From the NCBI GenBank assembly GCA_029216955.1, contig JANAVB010031417.1:23007917-23071916 (forward strand): a stretch of 64,000 bases of DNA, given 5' to 3'. Below are positions 1-12,215 of the stretch, piece after piece; within the stretch, counting starts at the first letter, position 1; each line of letters starts with the position of its first letter. Source of the DNA: Iris pallida (Eukaryota; Streptophyta; Magnoliopsida; Asparagales; Iridaceae). Below the pieces are notes generated by a model, which was not told where the DNA came from, ran no database searches, and worked only from the letters and a program-made list of their open reading frames with translations. The position numbers and the translations under genes were made by a program.

Positions 1-1396
1 CTCAAAATGTAACCAAATTAACTGTATACACACACTAACCCGCCCAGCCCACGAACAGTACTATTTACTATTGCTATTAGAAAAAGGGTTCTATGAGTTG
101 CCATTCCTTTTCACCCTTTGGCTTAACGTATCGTAGAGATGAATGCAATACCCTGTAGAAAATGGTGTCATCTCATTATCTTACCTCTTCATCTTGACTC
201 TTTATAGTCTGGAGCAACTTGGAGGGTGCTCCTTGGTTGAGCTTAAACTGCATATTGAAAGGTAGTTTTACCTACTTGTCGACATGCGGCCTAGGTTTTA
301 TGGCATGACATTCTCATGCTCATAGCTACCTTGGCTAGGAATTTGGCACCGACATAGAGGGTTAGACTTCGAATCGACACTGTCATAAAAATTTACTGAA
401 ATCTGATGGAGCTTTCTTATGCTCCATAGGCGACCACATTCTAATGGGAGGAGGCTTGGTCCTTGGACGATTATGATGATTATTAGATCATATGGTTCTA
501 ACAGCTCGACCAAATATTTCAATACATTCCTATCTTGAAGTTTATGTGCCCAGCAAATAGTTCTCTCTACTATACCACTTATGTTTCCGCCAAAGACGAG
601 CAAAACAGCTGTAGAATGTGATCCGTAGGAAACCTGTATGGAATTTGGTCCTTATGATGCAGATGCATCTTATTTGTTGGACTAATATTATTAAGATATA
701 GTTACAGGAAGCTGCGTTGTCCTCCTTAGCTGCCCATAGTTTTGTTGACTTTTAGTTGAATTAAATGATTAGGAAAAAAACAGATAAGGAAGCTGCAATA
801 ACAGTGACAAGAAAACAAGTGACGTAGCTTGCTTGCCTGCCATATTTGCATTTAATTACCAGAAGGATTATGTAGCTTGCCTCCACTTTCTTTACTTTAC
901 CTACCCTCACTAGTAAGCAAACACAACCCAAAAGTATCAAGCTGCAATTGAGGCTCTTGGAACATAAATATTCCCGCCTCTTCAAGGTTACATTAATCAT
1001 CCATAATTAAATATTATTGTAAAATATGGAGCCCAGGTTGTAAATAAGCTTTGGTTTATTTAATTTTGATTCAATTGGTCCTATTGGATCATTTTTTATT
1101 GCTTGGAACCATATAGTGCTCCCTCTGGAGGTTATAATGCTTGCCTATTAAGTGAGCACCATTTATCTTCCTGATAATAAGAAAGATGATATGTTTGGTC
1201 ATGGCAACTAGTCAGTCTGCAACTATCTTTATGATATGTATGAGTTGACTGCATCATTCAGGTTAGGTTTTAATCATTTGATTGTGCACACAAAAATATT
1301 TTTTATCATTTGCATTATGACATTTAAAACTTAAAATATTATATTCACATAAAAAATTTCCCTCTCATTAATTAGATTATCTGCCTGCTTTTTCAG
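1..1396. other. Non-coding DNA upstream of the DiT1-like exon; no exon recognised
   Basis: I found no convincing exon here. The stretch ends in a pyrimidine-rich tract and a CAG acceptor immediately before the transporter exon at 1397, so at least its right part should be intron of that gene. Short ORFs on the minus strand at 298-603 and 761-1000 show no family resemblance and are probably chance. The earlier exons of the transporter must lie beyond the left edge, unless the exon at 1397 is an isolated fragment. Confidence 0.5.
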
Positions 1397-1759
1397 TTTG
1401 TAGGTGGCCTAGGTCTCTCATGGCAGGCTTCATTTGGCATCTTGGTGCTGCTCTACTTCTATTCGCACTACTTCTTTGCCAGTGGGGCCGCACACATCGG
1501 AGCCATGTTCACAGCCTTCTTGTCTGTGGCAAGCGCTTTGGGCACGCCTCCCCTCTTTGCAGCAATGGTCCTCTCATTCCTCTCCAACCTGATGGGCGGT
1601 CTTACCCACTATGGCATCGGCTCTGCCCCCGTCTTCTATGGCGCCAACTATGTTCCTCTTACTCAATGGTGGGGATACGGATTTGTCATCTCAGTCGTCA
1701 ATATAATCATCTGGCTAGGTGTTGGGGGATTCTGGTGGAAAACAATTGGCTTGTGGTGA
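1397..1759 (+). CDS. DIT1: Last exon of plastidic 2-oxoglutarate/malate translocator (DiT1-like, DASS family)
   Basis: This is the C-terminal ~120 residues of a chloroplast inner-envelope dicarboxylate transporter. The family exchanges 2-oxoglutarate for malate in photorespiratory ammonia assimilation. The exon opens after a polypyrimidine-CAG acceptor (1394-1396) and reads FVGGLGLSWQASFGILVLLY, then FASGAAHIGAMFTAFLSV, a TPPLFAAMVLSFLSN segment, LTHYGIGSAPVFYGANY, and ends in WWKTIGLW with TGA at 1757-1759. These match the last transmembrane helices of DiT1. The GAAHIGAMF wording fits DiT1 better than DiT2, from memory of the family. The frame is open throughout, so it looks like a real exon. 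The upstream exons are outside the window or missing, so gene integrity cannot be judged. AATAAA at 2117-2122 is a possible poly(A) signal. Confidence 0.85.
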   Translation, partial: FVGGLGLSWQASFGILVLLYFYSHYFFASGAAHIGAMFTAFLSVASALGTPPLFAAMVLSFLSNLMGGLTHYGIGSAPVFYGANYVPLTQWWGYGFVISVVNIIIWLGVGGFWWKTIGLW

Positions 1760-2780
1760 AGTAGGATCACGAAAGCTCCATTAATTTTGTTACTCCCAAG
1801 TCATTACTTGGGGACGCACAGAATTAAATTATACTTGGCAGAATAACTTCATTCTTGGTGAGTAAGATTGGTAGGGAAAGGGAGAGAAGAATTACGTGAA
1901 TGTTTTCCATATTGGAATATGAACTTGTTCCCAAAATTTTGAGATGACTGGCTTCTATTTTAATCCAGATTTCACATATATTTTCTGAAATGACTCCAAA
2001 TTCTTGGTATCAATGTTGCTTCGAGAAAATTTTCAGATTACTTCTCAATGTTTCAAGTCAAAATTATTGATCAATGATTGTTCTCATCATACTACTTATC
2101 TTCTGTTATCTGGTTCAATAAAGGCAAAATTTTGGACTTGGGACTGGACTAAATTACCCTTCTCTCACTGAGTGCTCTTAAATCAAGTTTATCGCAACGT
2201 AAGCCTCATGGCTCTAGAGATGAGTTTGATCCCACGTGGAAGCAAATTATTTTTTTCAATTATGACGGGAGTTAAAAAAAATGGAGTCTCTCACAAGCAG
2301 GATATAGAATGAAATCTGAATATATTGACTCCATTTGCCACTGGACTTCGCTATTGCAGGTATTTGGCTGAAAAGTTAGTCGAATTGTATTGCCAATTGA
2401 CCCAATCAGCAAATTGTGTTTGCCAGTTGTTGGCAGAATAAGCATGTAATGTAGTGCATGCAATTGTTCAAGTGAGTGAGCTCTCTCAACTGCAATCCCC
2501 AACTTCTATCAGCATATAGAGATACCAAAGGAATTGGGTTTGCCTCTCTTTCAGACACACAATTATAAACCCTGATGTCCTAATTATCTTTTAACATGGA
2601 ACAGATGCTACTAATGGGCTTGTATACTTGCTGCTGATGTGTCTACTATCGATTGGTCTCTGTGCGAGGGCCCACGGCTGGGGAGCTAATTAGGGATTGA
2701 CAAGTCAGCATAGACTGAGGACAAGGCTTGATTATTAAGACTAGATAATGAGTATGCATGTAAAGTGAGGGAGGGAGGGA
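1760..2780. other. 3' flank of the DiT1-like gene; no gene seen
   Basis: AT-rich 3' UTR and intergenic DNA. AATAAA at 2117-2122, about 360 bp after the stop, is a plausible polyadenylation signal. Short ORFs such as the minus-strand one at 2272-2502 have no recognisable family. I see nothing else to annotate. Confidence 0.5.
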
Positions 2781-2789
2781 TTGTCCATT

Positions 2790-2960
2790 AAATAGGGAGA
2801 AGAATACACAAACTATAGCTCATTAGTCATCAGAACCCCCTCTCTATAAATAATGAGTATGTTGTTCCTATTAGCACACTACTAGTACACAAGGAAAGAG
2901 CTACAAGAGTGAGCGAGCGAGTGAAGGCTCAAAGCTAAAGGAAGGTTGCAACTGAGGTTT
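2790..2960 (+). promoter_or_regulatory. Promoter-like stretch with TATA box and candidate 5' UTR exon
   Basis: A clean TATA box (TATAAATA, 2845-2852) lies in a run resembling a plant core promoter. About 30-40 bp downstream begins an AG-rich, ATG-poor leader (GAAAGAGCTACAAGAG around 2894). It ends near 2955 in TGAG followed by GTTTGT, which could be a splice donor. No ORF follows before the CACTA element at 3219. The next plus-strand gene is the MATE transporter at 16361, and FRD3-type genes can have leader introns. I infer, without proof, that this could be the MATE promoter and leader exon, now separated by the CACTA insertion. It could equally be the promoter of a lost gene or chance. Confidence 0.3.
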
Positions 2961-3218
2961 GTAATTCTGCTTCCTTAAAGCACTAATAGTACATTGAGCC
3001 TTTCTTCTTTTCTTCTATGTAGTCTAGTTTTGGTTCAAACAATAACTAGTATATCACTTTGTGTAGTCTAGTGCAACGTCGACACCACACAAGAAATTGA
3101 TGAGTCTGTCAAAATTTTGAAAGTAAATTCGAATTTGAAACTTTATTGTATGTCATATACTACAGTTTTAATATATACATGTATATTATATAACTAATAA
3201 TGTTTTGCAATTGCAATT

Positions 3219-3615
3219 CACTACTAAAATAAGCCAGATTAGCGACGTCCAGATACGTCGCTAATTACGGAAAATACGTTGCTAAAGGTAATTAGCGACG
3301 ACTTTAGCGACGAAAAATGAAGGTCGCGAAAAAGCTAGTCGCAGATGACAAATTCGTCGTCCTACGTCGCTGTTTGCGACGTCACTCCCATGTCGCTGGG
3401 TCGTCGCAAAATTAGCGACGGAGAGCGACGAAAACATTACGTCGCAAAATTCGCGACGTAGTGCGACTACTTAGCGACTACTTATGTGATGACATGGCAT
3501 ACTGCCACGTCAGCAAAGTAGCGACGTACAGCGACGTAACGCCGCTAATTAGCGACGTATTAGCGACGTCCCCTTACGTCGCTATACGTCGCAGATCCGT
3601 CGCTATCCGTCGCAG
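3219..3615. repeat. Left TIR and subterminal repeat array of the CACTA element
   Basis: The 30-bp terminal inverted repeat is followed by some twenty copies, in both orientations, of a motif close to TTAGCGACGT / ACGTCGCTA (for example 3239-3248, 3254-3262, 3292-3301). In EnSpm-type elements such subterminal repeats are the binding sites of the small transposon-encoded protein. The motif is CG-rich and contains CpG, unlike the AT-rich surroundings. Confidence 0.85.
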
Positions 3616-3627
3616 AATACTGGAAAA

Positions 3628-4013
3628 AAAATTAAAAAATATAATGTGTATTTTTGTTATGCTGTGTGTCTGTGTTTACAGTGTGTGTGAAGTGCAGTGT
3701 TCGAACCATCAACAGTTTCGCTTACTGTTCTATATTTTATCTTGGATAGAAAGAGCAACAGTTCAGGGTGTACTTCTCAGAGCTTCCTCTTCACGTCCTT
3801 CACCTTCTCGGGATCCTGTACGACGTCCCGAGAGAGTGAAGGATGTGAAAATGAAGCTCTCAGAAGTACACCCTGAACAGTTGCTCTTTCTGTCCAAGAT
3901 AAAACATACAACAGTAATCGAAACTATCGATGGTTCCGAACACTGCATTTCACATACACTGTAAACACAGACACACATCATCACAAAAATACACATTATA
4001 TTTTTTAAAAATT
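3628..4013. repeat. Long inverted repeat (hairpin), arms ~185 bp, inside the CACTA element
   Basis: Reading outward from about 3820, the left arm (3628-3815) and right arm (3825-4013) are near-perfect reverse complements. Examples are GTTCAGGGTGTACTTCT on the left and AGAAGTACACCCTGAAC on the right; TCTGTGTTTACAG is matched by CTGTAAACACAGA. The loop is only about 10 nt. A transcript would fold into a long, nearly perfect hairpin of the kind that Dicer-like enzymes process. The ORFs that cross it (3461-3964 plus, 3763-4023 minus) are mirror images of each other and not credible genes. Some rice CACTA elements host the miR820 hairpin, a functional precedent; I have not identified a mature small RNA here. 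Confidence 0.88.
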
Positions 4014-4343
4014 TGGACAGCACCTCCTTTGTATATCAGATTATCGCTTATAACCCAGCGTAGGTATATTTGTCATCCCCGTCGCAGATATCATCATAAT
4101 TAACAGTCTCCCATCATAACAATCTACAACTAATAGATGAATAACAGTCTCCCATCATAACAGTCTACAACTAAATATCATACATGAACTCAATAAAAAT
4201 ACCAACAAATTAAATATCACAAACATACATGTCCAACAAACATACATGTCCAACAGAGTCAAATAATAATGAAAATCAGTGTACAGAACGGTCAATGGGC
4301 CCATAGGGCCAATACATACAAAGATGATAAAAAATCTACTGGA

Positions 4344-6290
4344 TCACTGAGGACCCCTGCCGCGCATCTGGGATAGCATGTACTCATACTGCTCCTGTGT
4401 GAGCTGCACCGTAGGGGCAGTAGGAGGCAGTGCAATGTCTGGAGTCGACGCCGTCGATGGACCGGGAGGACGTATCTGCTCCAGCTCTCGCAGTCGCTCA
4501 CCATGCGCAGCAAGGGTACTCACCATCCTCTGAGTACTCTCCTCAATCGAAGATTGTACCTGAGTGAGTGAGGCAGACATGGTCGTCTGCGATCCCTCCA
4601 GCTCGACCTGTCTACGCTCTGTGAGCTGCGTAGACTCGGTGAGCGTGTACAAGCTGGCAGCTGTAGCCTGCTGCAGACTCATCAGCTCCTGTATACTGCG
4701 CTAGACTGCATCAAATCGTCCGGTGATCATCGGAGGGTCGGATCGTCGCTCTGCGGTAAGGTGATCAGAAATCTGCTGCTGCAACTCGCGACGCAGCTCG
4801 TCGATCTGACGACGAATATCCTGAGCTCGTGATGACGCCTGCGAAGCTGAAGACTGCACACTGACAGAGGGGGTCCGGGATGACTCTGAAGCCAAATAGG
4901 CGTCGTAGGATCCCGTACCGTAGTACGTACCCTTCTGAAGACCACCAACGGGGTCATCCAGAGGTCGTCCGACGATGGAGCTTTAGGCGGCTGGGAGGAA
5001 GTACCAGCCCCTCCCTCTGCTGACGCACTAGCAGCAGCAGCCTCCTCTTGTAGCCGAAAAAACTCGGCCTAGAACAATGTTTGCTAATGTGTAAGTGTTT
5101 GCTAAAGTCTATATTGATATCTATTTTCCTGTTTTCTAAATTATAGTAAATTAATATAAAGAATAGAACGTACATATGCCTGTGTCGTCCTCTTGTCAAT
5201 GAACTCCCCAGCCCTCCGATGGGTGATCCGGAAGATGGTCACCATGTTCGGGTCCTCACCCTTTTTTACCTGTTAAAATATATTATCTATTATTAGTATT
5301 AAACATTCTATCCAACTATATATAAAATGATGTCCGTCATAGGAAACGTACCAGACGACGAAAATGCTCCGTCATCGGAATGGAGCCACCACACCACTTA
5401 CTGGCGCTCGACCGCGTCACCTTGGCCTTGTCAGACCGCTCCTGGTACCTGGCCTCGTCGAATCTAGCCTTCATCACAGTCCACTGCTCTGGCGTGATCC
5501 AACCATGAATCGGCTTTTCGGAGCGATCACGAGACTTCTGGTCGTGGATCGCATCACGGATGAGCTTGCCTGCGACGACAAAAAATTGGGCATCGATCTT
5601 CGCCGCCCGGTGTGGTGGATAGAAATAGGTCCTCTACAAGAAGTAAAATAGAAAAGTTATATAATATACACAAATGATTATTAAAATTTAAAATTAAATA
5701 ATTTTTTTACCTTGAAGTGGGCTAACCAAAAGGCCTACCTATCTGCGGGAGCATCTGAGTAGTTAATCCAAGGCCCACCATAGTTCTGCCTCAGAAATAA
5801 CCCCAGCTGCCTCTGTACTGCAGGAGGCCGATATCTATACAATAATAAATTTTATGAATATATATGTACATATAATCATTTGAGAAATATATATTAACTA
5901 ATTAACTTACTTCGTAGGCCTGTCCGTCCAAATCTCCATACGCGTCTTGTCCGGGGGAGCGCATGGAGGGTCGCTCTCACCTCCTGCCTGGGCAGGATCA
6001 GTCTGATCGCGGTCCTCCATATGCTCGACGTCGTCTCTTCCCATGGAGCCGTCGACAGGAGGAATGTTAACGCGGGAGGAATGCTGGACGCGGGATCAGG
6101 AATGCTGGACGACGAGGGAGGAGTCGCCAACCTGCTGGAACTGCCCTGTCCTGGTAATGGACCGGGAACAGAACGGTACACTTGCGTACTGGGAGATGAG
6201 GATGAGGGTACGGAATCTGCATCCCCAGCCCGAGGCAGACGGGACTGCCTAATATAATATCCTCCGTGTCGTCCTCCTCCTGGTCTAGTC
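4344..6290 (-). pseudogene. CACTA second gene, plant transposase Ptta/En/Spm (Transposase_24) type, degenerate
   Basis: Minus strand, about five exons by similarity, order from high to low coordinate. A Ser/Pro-rich N-terminus (about 6290-5910) ends in KTRMEIWTDRPTK before a GTAAGT donor. A short exon around 5840-5713 reads LRQNYGGPWINYSDAPADR, then an in-frame TAG, then AFWLAHFK. The core exon (about 5640-5352) carries WITPEQWTVMKARFDEARYQ and ends MTEHFRRL. Exon ~5270-5175 reads NMVTIFRITHRRAGEFIDKR. The last exon (about 5069-4344) is a coiled-coil-like Glu/Gln-rich tail ending MLSQMRGRGPQ. This is the family domain known from CACTA accessory proteins. Frame changes within the first and last exons and the TAG show decay; exact boundaries are uncertain. 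Confidence 0.7.
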
Positions 6291-6464
6291 ATACCTGATA
6301 ATAACATATGACAATAAAACAAATATACATATTTATATGATAGACATCACAGAATTTTCAAAAATCTCATAGTCACAAATAAAAGTGTCACTAAAGTGTC
6401 ACAGATTTATATGATAAAAGTGTCACTAAAGTGTCAAATATGATGATAAAACAAACGTACAGAT

Positions 6465-9400
6465 TTAATCCTCTTCTGAAAATTCATCTAGTTCGTTTAG
6501 CTCTTCTTCTTCTTCTTCTTCTTCCTCCTCTACATCTTCACTTTCATCTGCATCTTCCTCTTCAGATAATTCTACTTCTTCTACACAATTAGATGTGTAA
6601 TAAGGAACTTTCGTCGTGTCCACTTCTATAATATTTGTTACAAGAGGTAGTTCATCCTCCTGATAAGCTATATCGTCAACCTCAAAGGTATTTCTAGCTT
6701 TGGTCTTGCATACTGTCTACCAGTCCGACCTTGTTGTTCTCCGTTTAGGATAACTTGTGAAGTACATGAGATGAGCCTGACTTGATAGGACAAATGGTTC
6801 ATAGACTTGATATCGACGCCGATAGTTTATATCCACAAGACCGTGCTTGTCTACTTTCCAACCTTGACCTTCAATCGGATCGAACCAATCACACCTGAAT
6901 AACACAATCTTAGCAGGCTCTATTCCATAACTATATGTCAGCTCCACAATCTTCCGTAGGATGCCATAGAAATCGTTGTCCGCATCAACATCTTTGTAGT
7001 TCGAAGATCTGATACACAAACAGCTATTTTTGGTGGAATCGAGATCCACAAAGTTGTCTCTGATCGGGCAAGTTGTTGACTTGAACCTAAATCCATTAAC
7101 ACAGTAGCTTGGTCATATTTTTGCAGCATAAATTGGTCCCTTGGCTAGCGTTCTAATAGACTCATTCTCAAGTCTTGCGTATGGACGATCGACTTAAATA
7201 CCACGAAAAAATAAATTAAGCTCATTCTCAAGTGCATATACATAAAGGTAATTACAGAGTTCTCAAGTCTTACATATGCACTCAACCATGATGGAAAATA
7301 ACGCCTCATTTCTTGTTCTAGTTCTTCTTCTGTTACATGTGGCCTACCTGACCTCACATCATCATTAAATATGCTGAAAACAACATCGTTCAATTAATGT
7401 AATAGTACAATAATTAACACTATTAAAATAATATAGACATATTAATTACTTACCCCTCCAGCTTCTCTACTTCATCATCGTCGCAGTTGAGTAATACATA
7501 CACCTGAGCAGCCCTTAGCTCATCATCGTTCAAATATCTCTTCTTCATTTTACCCGATGGCTTTCCTGGGGCATTGAATACCTTCAGTATTGTATCATTA
7601 CATTCATGATCTCCGTCGTCGTTTCTGGAAGCTCTCGTTCTATTAGTTGCAACATGAGGCTTGAAATACATCGAACAAAAGTTTGTAATCTCCTCGAGAA
7701 CATAGGCTTCACAAATAGAACCCTCGATCCGTGCCTTATTTTTTATCTTTTTTTTTATGTGATTCAAATGTCGCTCGAACGGGTACATCCATCGATATTC
7801 GACGGGTCCACCAACACGTGCCTCATAGGATAGATGAATCGGCAAATGCTCCATAGAGTCAAAAAATCCAGGAGGAAACACCCTCTCTAGCTTGCACAGT
7901 GTTACCGTAATTTTATTCTCTTGCTTTTCTAGACGATCAACGAGCAATTTCTTAGAACAAAGATCCCTGAAGAATATGCTAAGCTCCGTCAATGGATCCC
8001 AAACTGCCTGCGGTAAGAATTCTGGAAATGCAATTGGAATTAACCTCTCCATGAATACATGATAATCGTGGCTCTTCATACCCGTCAATTTATTTTCCTT
8101 CGGATCGACACATATTTTCAGATTTGACACATATCCGTCTGAAAATTTTAGGCCCTGGATCCACCGACAAAGTCTCACTTTATCCTCCTTGTCCAGTGAG
8201 AAAATTGACTTCGGCAGGAACTGTTTTCCATTCTCCTCTATCAAATGCAACGCAGGACGTTTGCATATTTCTTCTAAGTCCAACCTGGCCTTGGGATTGT
8301 CTTTCATTTTTCTCTTTACGTCCATCATAGTATTAAGTATGTTATCAAACACATTCTTCTCAATATGCATGACATCAAGATTATGTCTGATCAGATTGGT
8401 ACTCCAATATGGCAGATCCCAGAATATGCTCCTATTTGTCCAGTTATGATCTCCACCAAATCTATCGCACTTGTACCCAGTTGTAGGATCTTCGATAGCA
8501 CTTGGAAAAATCTCTAACCTCCTCCTATATCGTGGCTCTGCACCACCTTGGCGGTGGATCACCCTTCTCTACAACGCCGGCACGAAATGCATTTCTGTTC
8601 CTTCTGAATGGATGATCTTTTGGCAGAAATTGTCGATGACAATCAAAGAAGCACGGTTTTCCTCCGTGATTCAAGCGAAAAACCTTAGTACGGTCCATGC
8701 AATACGGACATGAGAGACGGCCATGAGTGCTCCATCCAGATAACATTTCATAGGCCGGAAAGTCGTTGATGGTCCACATAAGGGTTGCCTTCATCTGAAA
8801 ATTCTGCTTCCTGGAAACATCATACGTGTTATTGCCTACTTTCCATAACTGATTCAACTCATCTATCAAAGGCTGTAAGTACACATCAATGTTCCTCTTG
8901 GGATTGTTCGGACCAGGAATTATAACGGTTAGAAACATGTACTGAGTCTTCATGCACATCCAAGGCGGTAGGTTATACGAAGTGACAATCACAGGCCAGC
9001 ACGAATACTGGGATCCCGAAAGACCAAAAGGAGTAAAACCGTCAGAAGATAGCCCCAACCTGACATTATGCGGATTTGAAACAAAATCAGGATACACTCG
9101 ATCAAAATGCTTCCACGCTTCTCCATCGAATGGGTGATCCAACACTCCTTCAATCTGTTCTCGCATGTGCCAACTCATATTTTCGGCCGTCTCTTTCACC
9201 ATAAATAATCTTTGCAACCGCGGCGTTAAAGGCAAATAATGCATTGAATCGGTTGGTCTTCTTACACCGGTAGACCTTCCTGTACTAATTATCTTATAGC
9301 GATCAGCACCACAAAATTTGCACACATCTGCATCCTTGTCGTCTTTGTAGTACAGCATGCACCCATTGCGACAAGAATCGATTTTCTCGTATCCCATCCA

Positions 9401-10117
9401 GAGCGATCTCACCATCCTCTTAGACCGATAGAAGTCTTTAGGTAGCTTAGCACCCGCCGGCAAGATCTCTATAATCAACTTCAACACTCGGTTGTAGCAT
9501 TCTTGCGACATGTTAAAATCTGACTTAATGCTCAACAGTCTTATAACTACCTCCAACGGTGAATGATCCTCACAACCAGGATACAATGAAGTCCTTGCAT
9601 TCTCCAGCAACTCCATGAACTTTGCAGCATCGACACTAGGTGCCTCCTCAGCTGCATCATGAATGAAACTAGGCCCCGCAGCGTCGAAAATCATGTTCAC
9701 GCACCCATCGTCGTATGCATGATTATCTGAAACAAAATTAGGTCCCGTATGCATATACGGCTCAACATAAGGCTCCGGCTCTGATGCTAAAGACACAAGT
9801 TCTCCGTGTGCGGTCTACTGATAGTAATTAGGCGTGAAATCCCTCGAGTACAAATGATATGTCACTTCCACTTCTGGATAATATTTCACGTTATGACATT
9901 TTACACACGGACACTTAATTTTGGTGCCGTCCATGTACTGAGGGAACGCCTTAACAAACTGCAGGAACTGCTCTACTCCCGCTATGTATTCATCCCGCAC
10001 ACCACACATATCATCAGGACGACGATTGTACATCCATGAACGATTCCGCAAGTAGTAATTCATATCCATTTGGAAATAATTCTGCAAAGATGGACACACA
10101 TTATCCAATAGACACAA
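6465..10117 (-). pseudogene. CACTA transposase, TNP2 type (transposase-associated, TNP2, DUF4218 and DUF4216 regions), with four stops and a frameshift
   Basis: Reading right to left. The transposase-associated domain (about 10070-9815) has RSWMYNRR, IKCPCVKC and HLYSRDFTPNYYQ. The TNP2 core (9796-7450) includes HNWTNRSIFWDLPYW and NLDVMHIEKNVFDNIL. A DUF4218-like part has HLPIHLSYEARVGGPVEYRW. After an intron (donor GTAAGT at about 7454, acceptor TTTTCAG near 7375) comes FPSWLSAYV, and a DUF4216-like part (7115-6717) with VLFRCDWFD and KVDKHGLVDIN. An acidic tail ends at TAA 6465-6467. In-frame stops are TAG 9815-9817, TAG 8525-8527, TGA 7113-7115 and TAG 6717-6719. One base too many in an A5 run (8506-8510) shifts the frame between the two large blocks. 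The stops replace positions that read as Trp or Gln by context, the pattern expected from methyl-cytosine deamination. Confidence 0.88.
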
Positions 10118-10719
10118 ATTCGTATATTATGTCTTATTATGGGACACACATTAGTAGCGGACAGTTACTAATAACCATGCTATATCGCACATAAGTTTAT
10201 GTGCATCCAACGTGTACACATACGCTATCGATTCTTACTGATGTCAATCTCATTCAGACACACTATATTCGTTTCGATATCGCCAGGGTCAAGTTGAAAA
10301 TTGTCTTAACATCAATTTTCAAGACTTGAATATAATGTCACCTACAACCAATATCTAAGACCCCATGATAAAGTCAAAGACCCCATGAATATAATATCAC
10401 CTACAACCGATATCTCATTCAGACACACTAGATTCGTTTCGATATCGCCAGACCATATATATATAATGTCACCTACAACCGATATCTAAGACCCCATGAC
10501 AAAGTCAAAGACATTATTGGCAAGACTTGAATATAATATCAACTAATTACAACCACAACTAGTACTAAATAAGTCTCCTAGTATGATATAGAGGTAAATA
10601 AATAGTATACTAGATTGACTGACACTCGACTGAACACCCTCTGGACACATACTCAAGCATATACTACACACTCACACACCACTCTACTATACTCACATAG
10701 ACACACATAATTGTTACCT

Positions 10720-10772
<53 letters not shown>

Positions 10773-10891
10773 AATATTACACACACTTACACACTCTCAA
10801 ACACTACACAAACCTATAGCTAATGCATACACACACTAATATCTATATCCCCATATACATTTAGTATCACACACTAATCAATTACTCTCAA

Positions 10892-10943
<52 letters not shown>

Positions 10944-12215
10944 GTAGCTATATTTACCTTATAACTTAGTATCTTGAGATACCCAATCCTTACCTACACT
11001 TGGCAATTACAATAATTCTCTCTCTAATACTAGCTAATGATCTAACAATGTACTCCATCCCCGATTGGGTTTAAATTTTTATCCCCGTCCCCGTTTAACA
11101 ATGTACTCATGTATCCGAGCATAATAGTGGGTACAAGCACGTACCCTCTAAGCCTATTTGTTAGTACACAAGTCTTTGATGTCCTGATACCAACTTATCC
11201 ACTCTGGTTCGAGCCCATACCTAAACACCCATCTACTCTATGACTGTAAACCACTCCTTACTAACTGTCTGCTGCAAGTATCTCAAATCAGATACTATCA
11301 TGTACTTTAAAACATTATGCATAAGCCTACTCCAGTGCCTAATATCCTGAGGCTTAACCTGTCCCTAGGCATTACCAGGTATCAGAGCCCCATATGAGGT
11401 TCCTAACTAGAACTGGGAACATCACCATGGCCAACTTTTCTACAAGTGAACACTTATACAAAGGAATGAATTAAATCCTACTTATTCCTCAAATTGCTAC
11501 AGACCCTTCTACTCACACAGGCACCTATTTACAGGTCTGCTAGTACATAGTCCCAAGTCATGTGCACTCTTGCAGTGACTTGGTATCAGCATTCTCTGGT
11601 ACCAATTGCTACCTAGATATGCTAGTCAAATTTGATATCTAGGTGAAAACCTTATAACATAACATGGACACTCTTGCATTGACTTGATATCAGTTTGAAT
11701 ATAAAGGAAAGTTCACCTATTATTGTTTAATGGGTATCAAAGAGGAGTTCATGCCTAACATGCCTTCGAAATCTCCACCGGGTTTGCACTAGTCTGTGGC
11801 CTTCCTATATGCAGGGTAGGTACATGCTCGGATACATGAGCCTTGTTACTGTTATCAGGGATTTAGTTTAATCCCCATTCCCGTCCCCATCCCCGTTTCT
11901 ATATCCCCAAACCCGTCCCCATCGGGGGAAAAAATTCGGGTCCCCGTCGGGTTCGGGAGATCAAGTTGCCATCCCTACTCAAACACACACAAAAGCTGTG
12001 TGTGTGTCCGTGTGTGTCTCTGTGTGTGTGTGTGTGTGTCCGTGTGTCCCTGTGTGTGTGTGGGGGGGGGGGGGGAGAGAAGGAGGAGGAGGAGTTAGGT
12101 TGAGGGAGTCGCCGGGGGGGGGGGGGGAGTCGTCGAGAGCTCGAGGGAAAATTACAAAATTTTCGAGTTTTCGAGTGAGGGGGGAAAAGGAAACAGGACC
12201 GTGCCCTAAGTAAAA
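10118..12215. other. Non-coding right arm of the CACTA element with direct repeats and microsatellites
   Basis: No gene. Visible structure: a ~164-bp direct repeat (about 10250-10545) with the shared words TCATTCAGACACACTA and TTCGTTTCGATATCGCCAG; a (TA)n tract 10723-10768; a (CA)n tract 10896-10936; and a (TG)n plus G-run tract at 11997-12075 and 12114-12128. Between about 11040 and 11960 the two ends carry inverted, cytosine-rich blocks (CCCCGTCCCCGTTTAAC on the left, CCCCATCGGGGG on the right) and inverted copies of TCATGTATCCGAGCAT. This suggests a nested foldback-type insertion whose limits I cannot fix. Confidence 0.5.

Noticed and set aside
3461..4023. ORFs of 167 and 86 aa on opposite strands
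   Set aside because: They are the two arms of the inverted repeat read in mirror image; no family resemblance.
8530..8562. An intron instead of a frameshift in the TNP2 gene
   Set aside because: No donor or acceptor pair fits; deleting one base of the A5 run at 8506-8510 joins the conserved blocks directly, with only the TAG at 8525 left between them.
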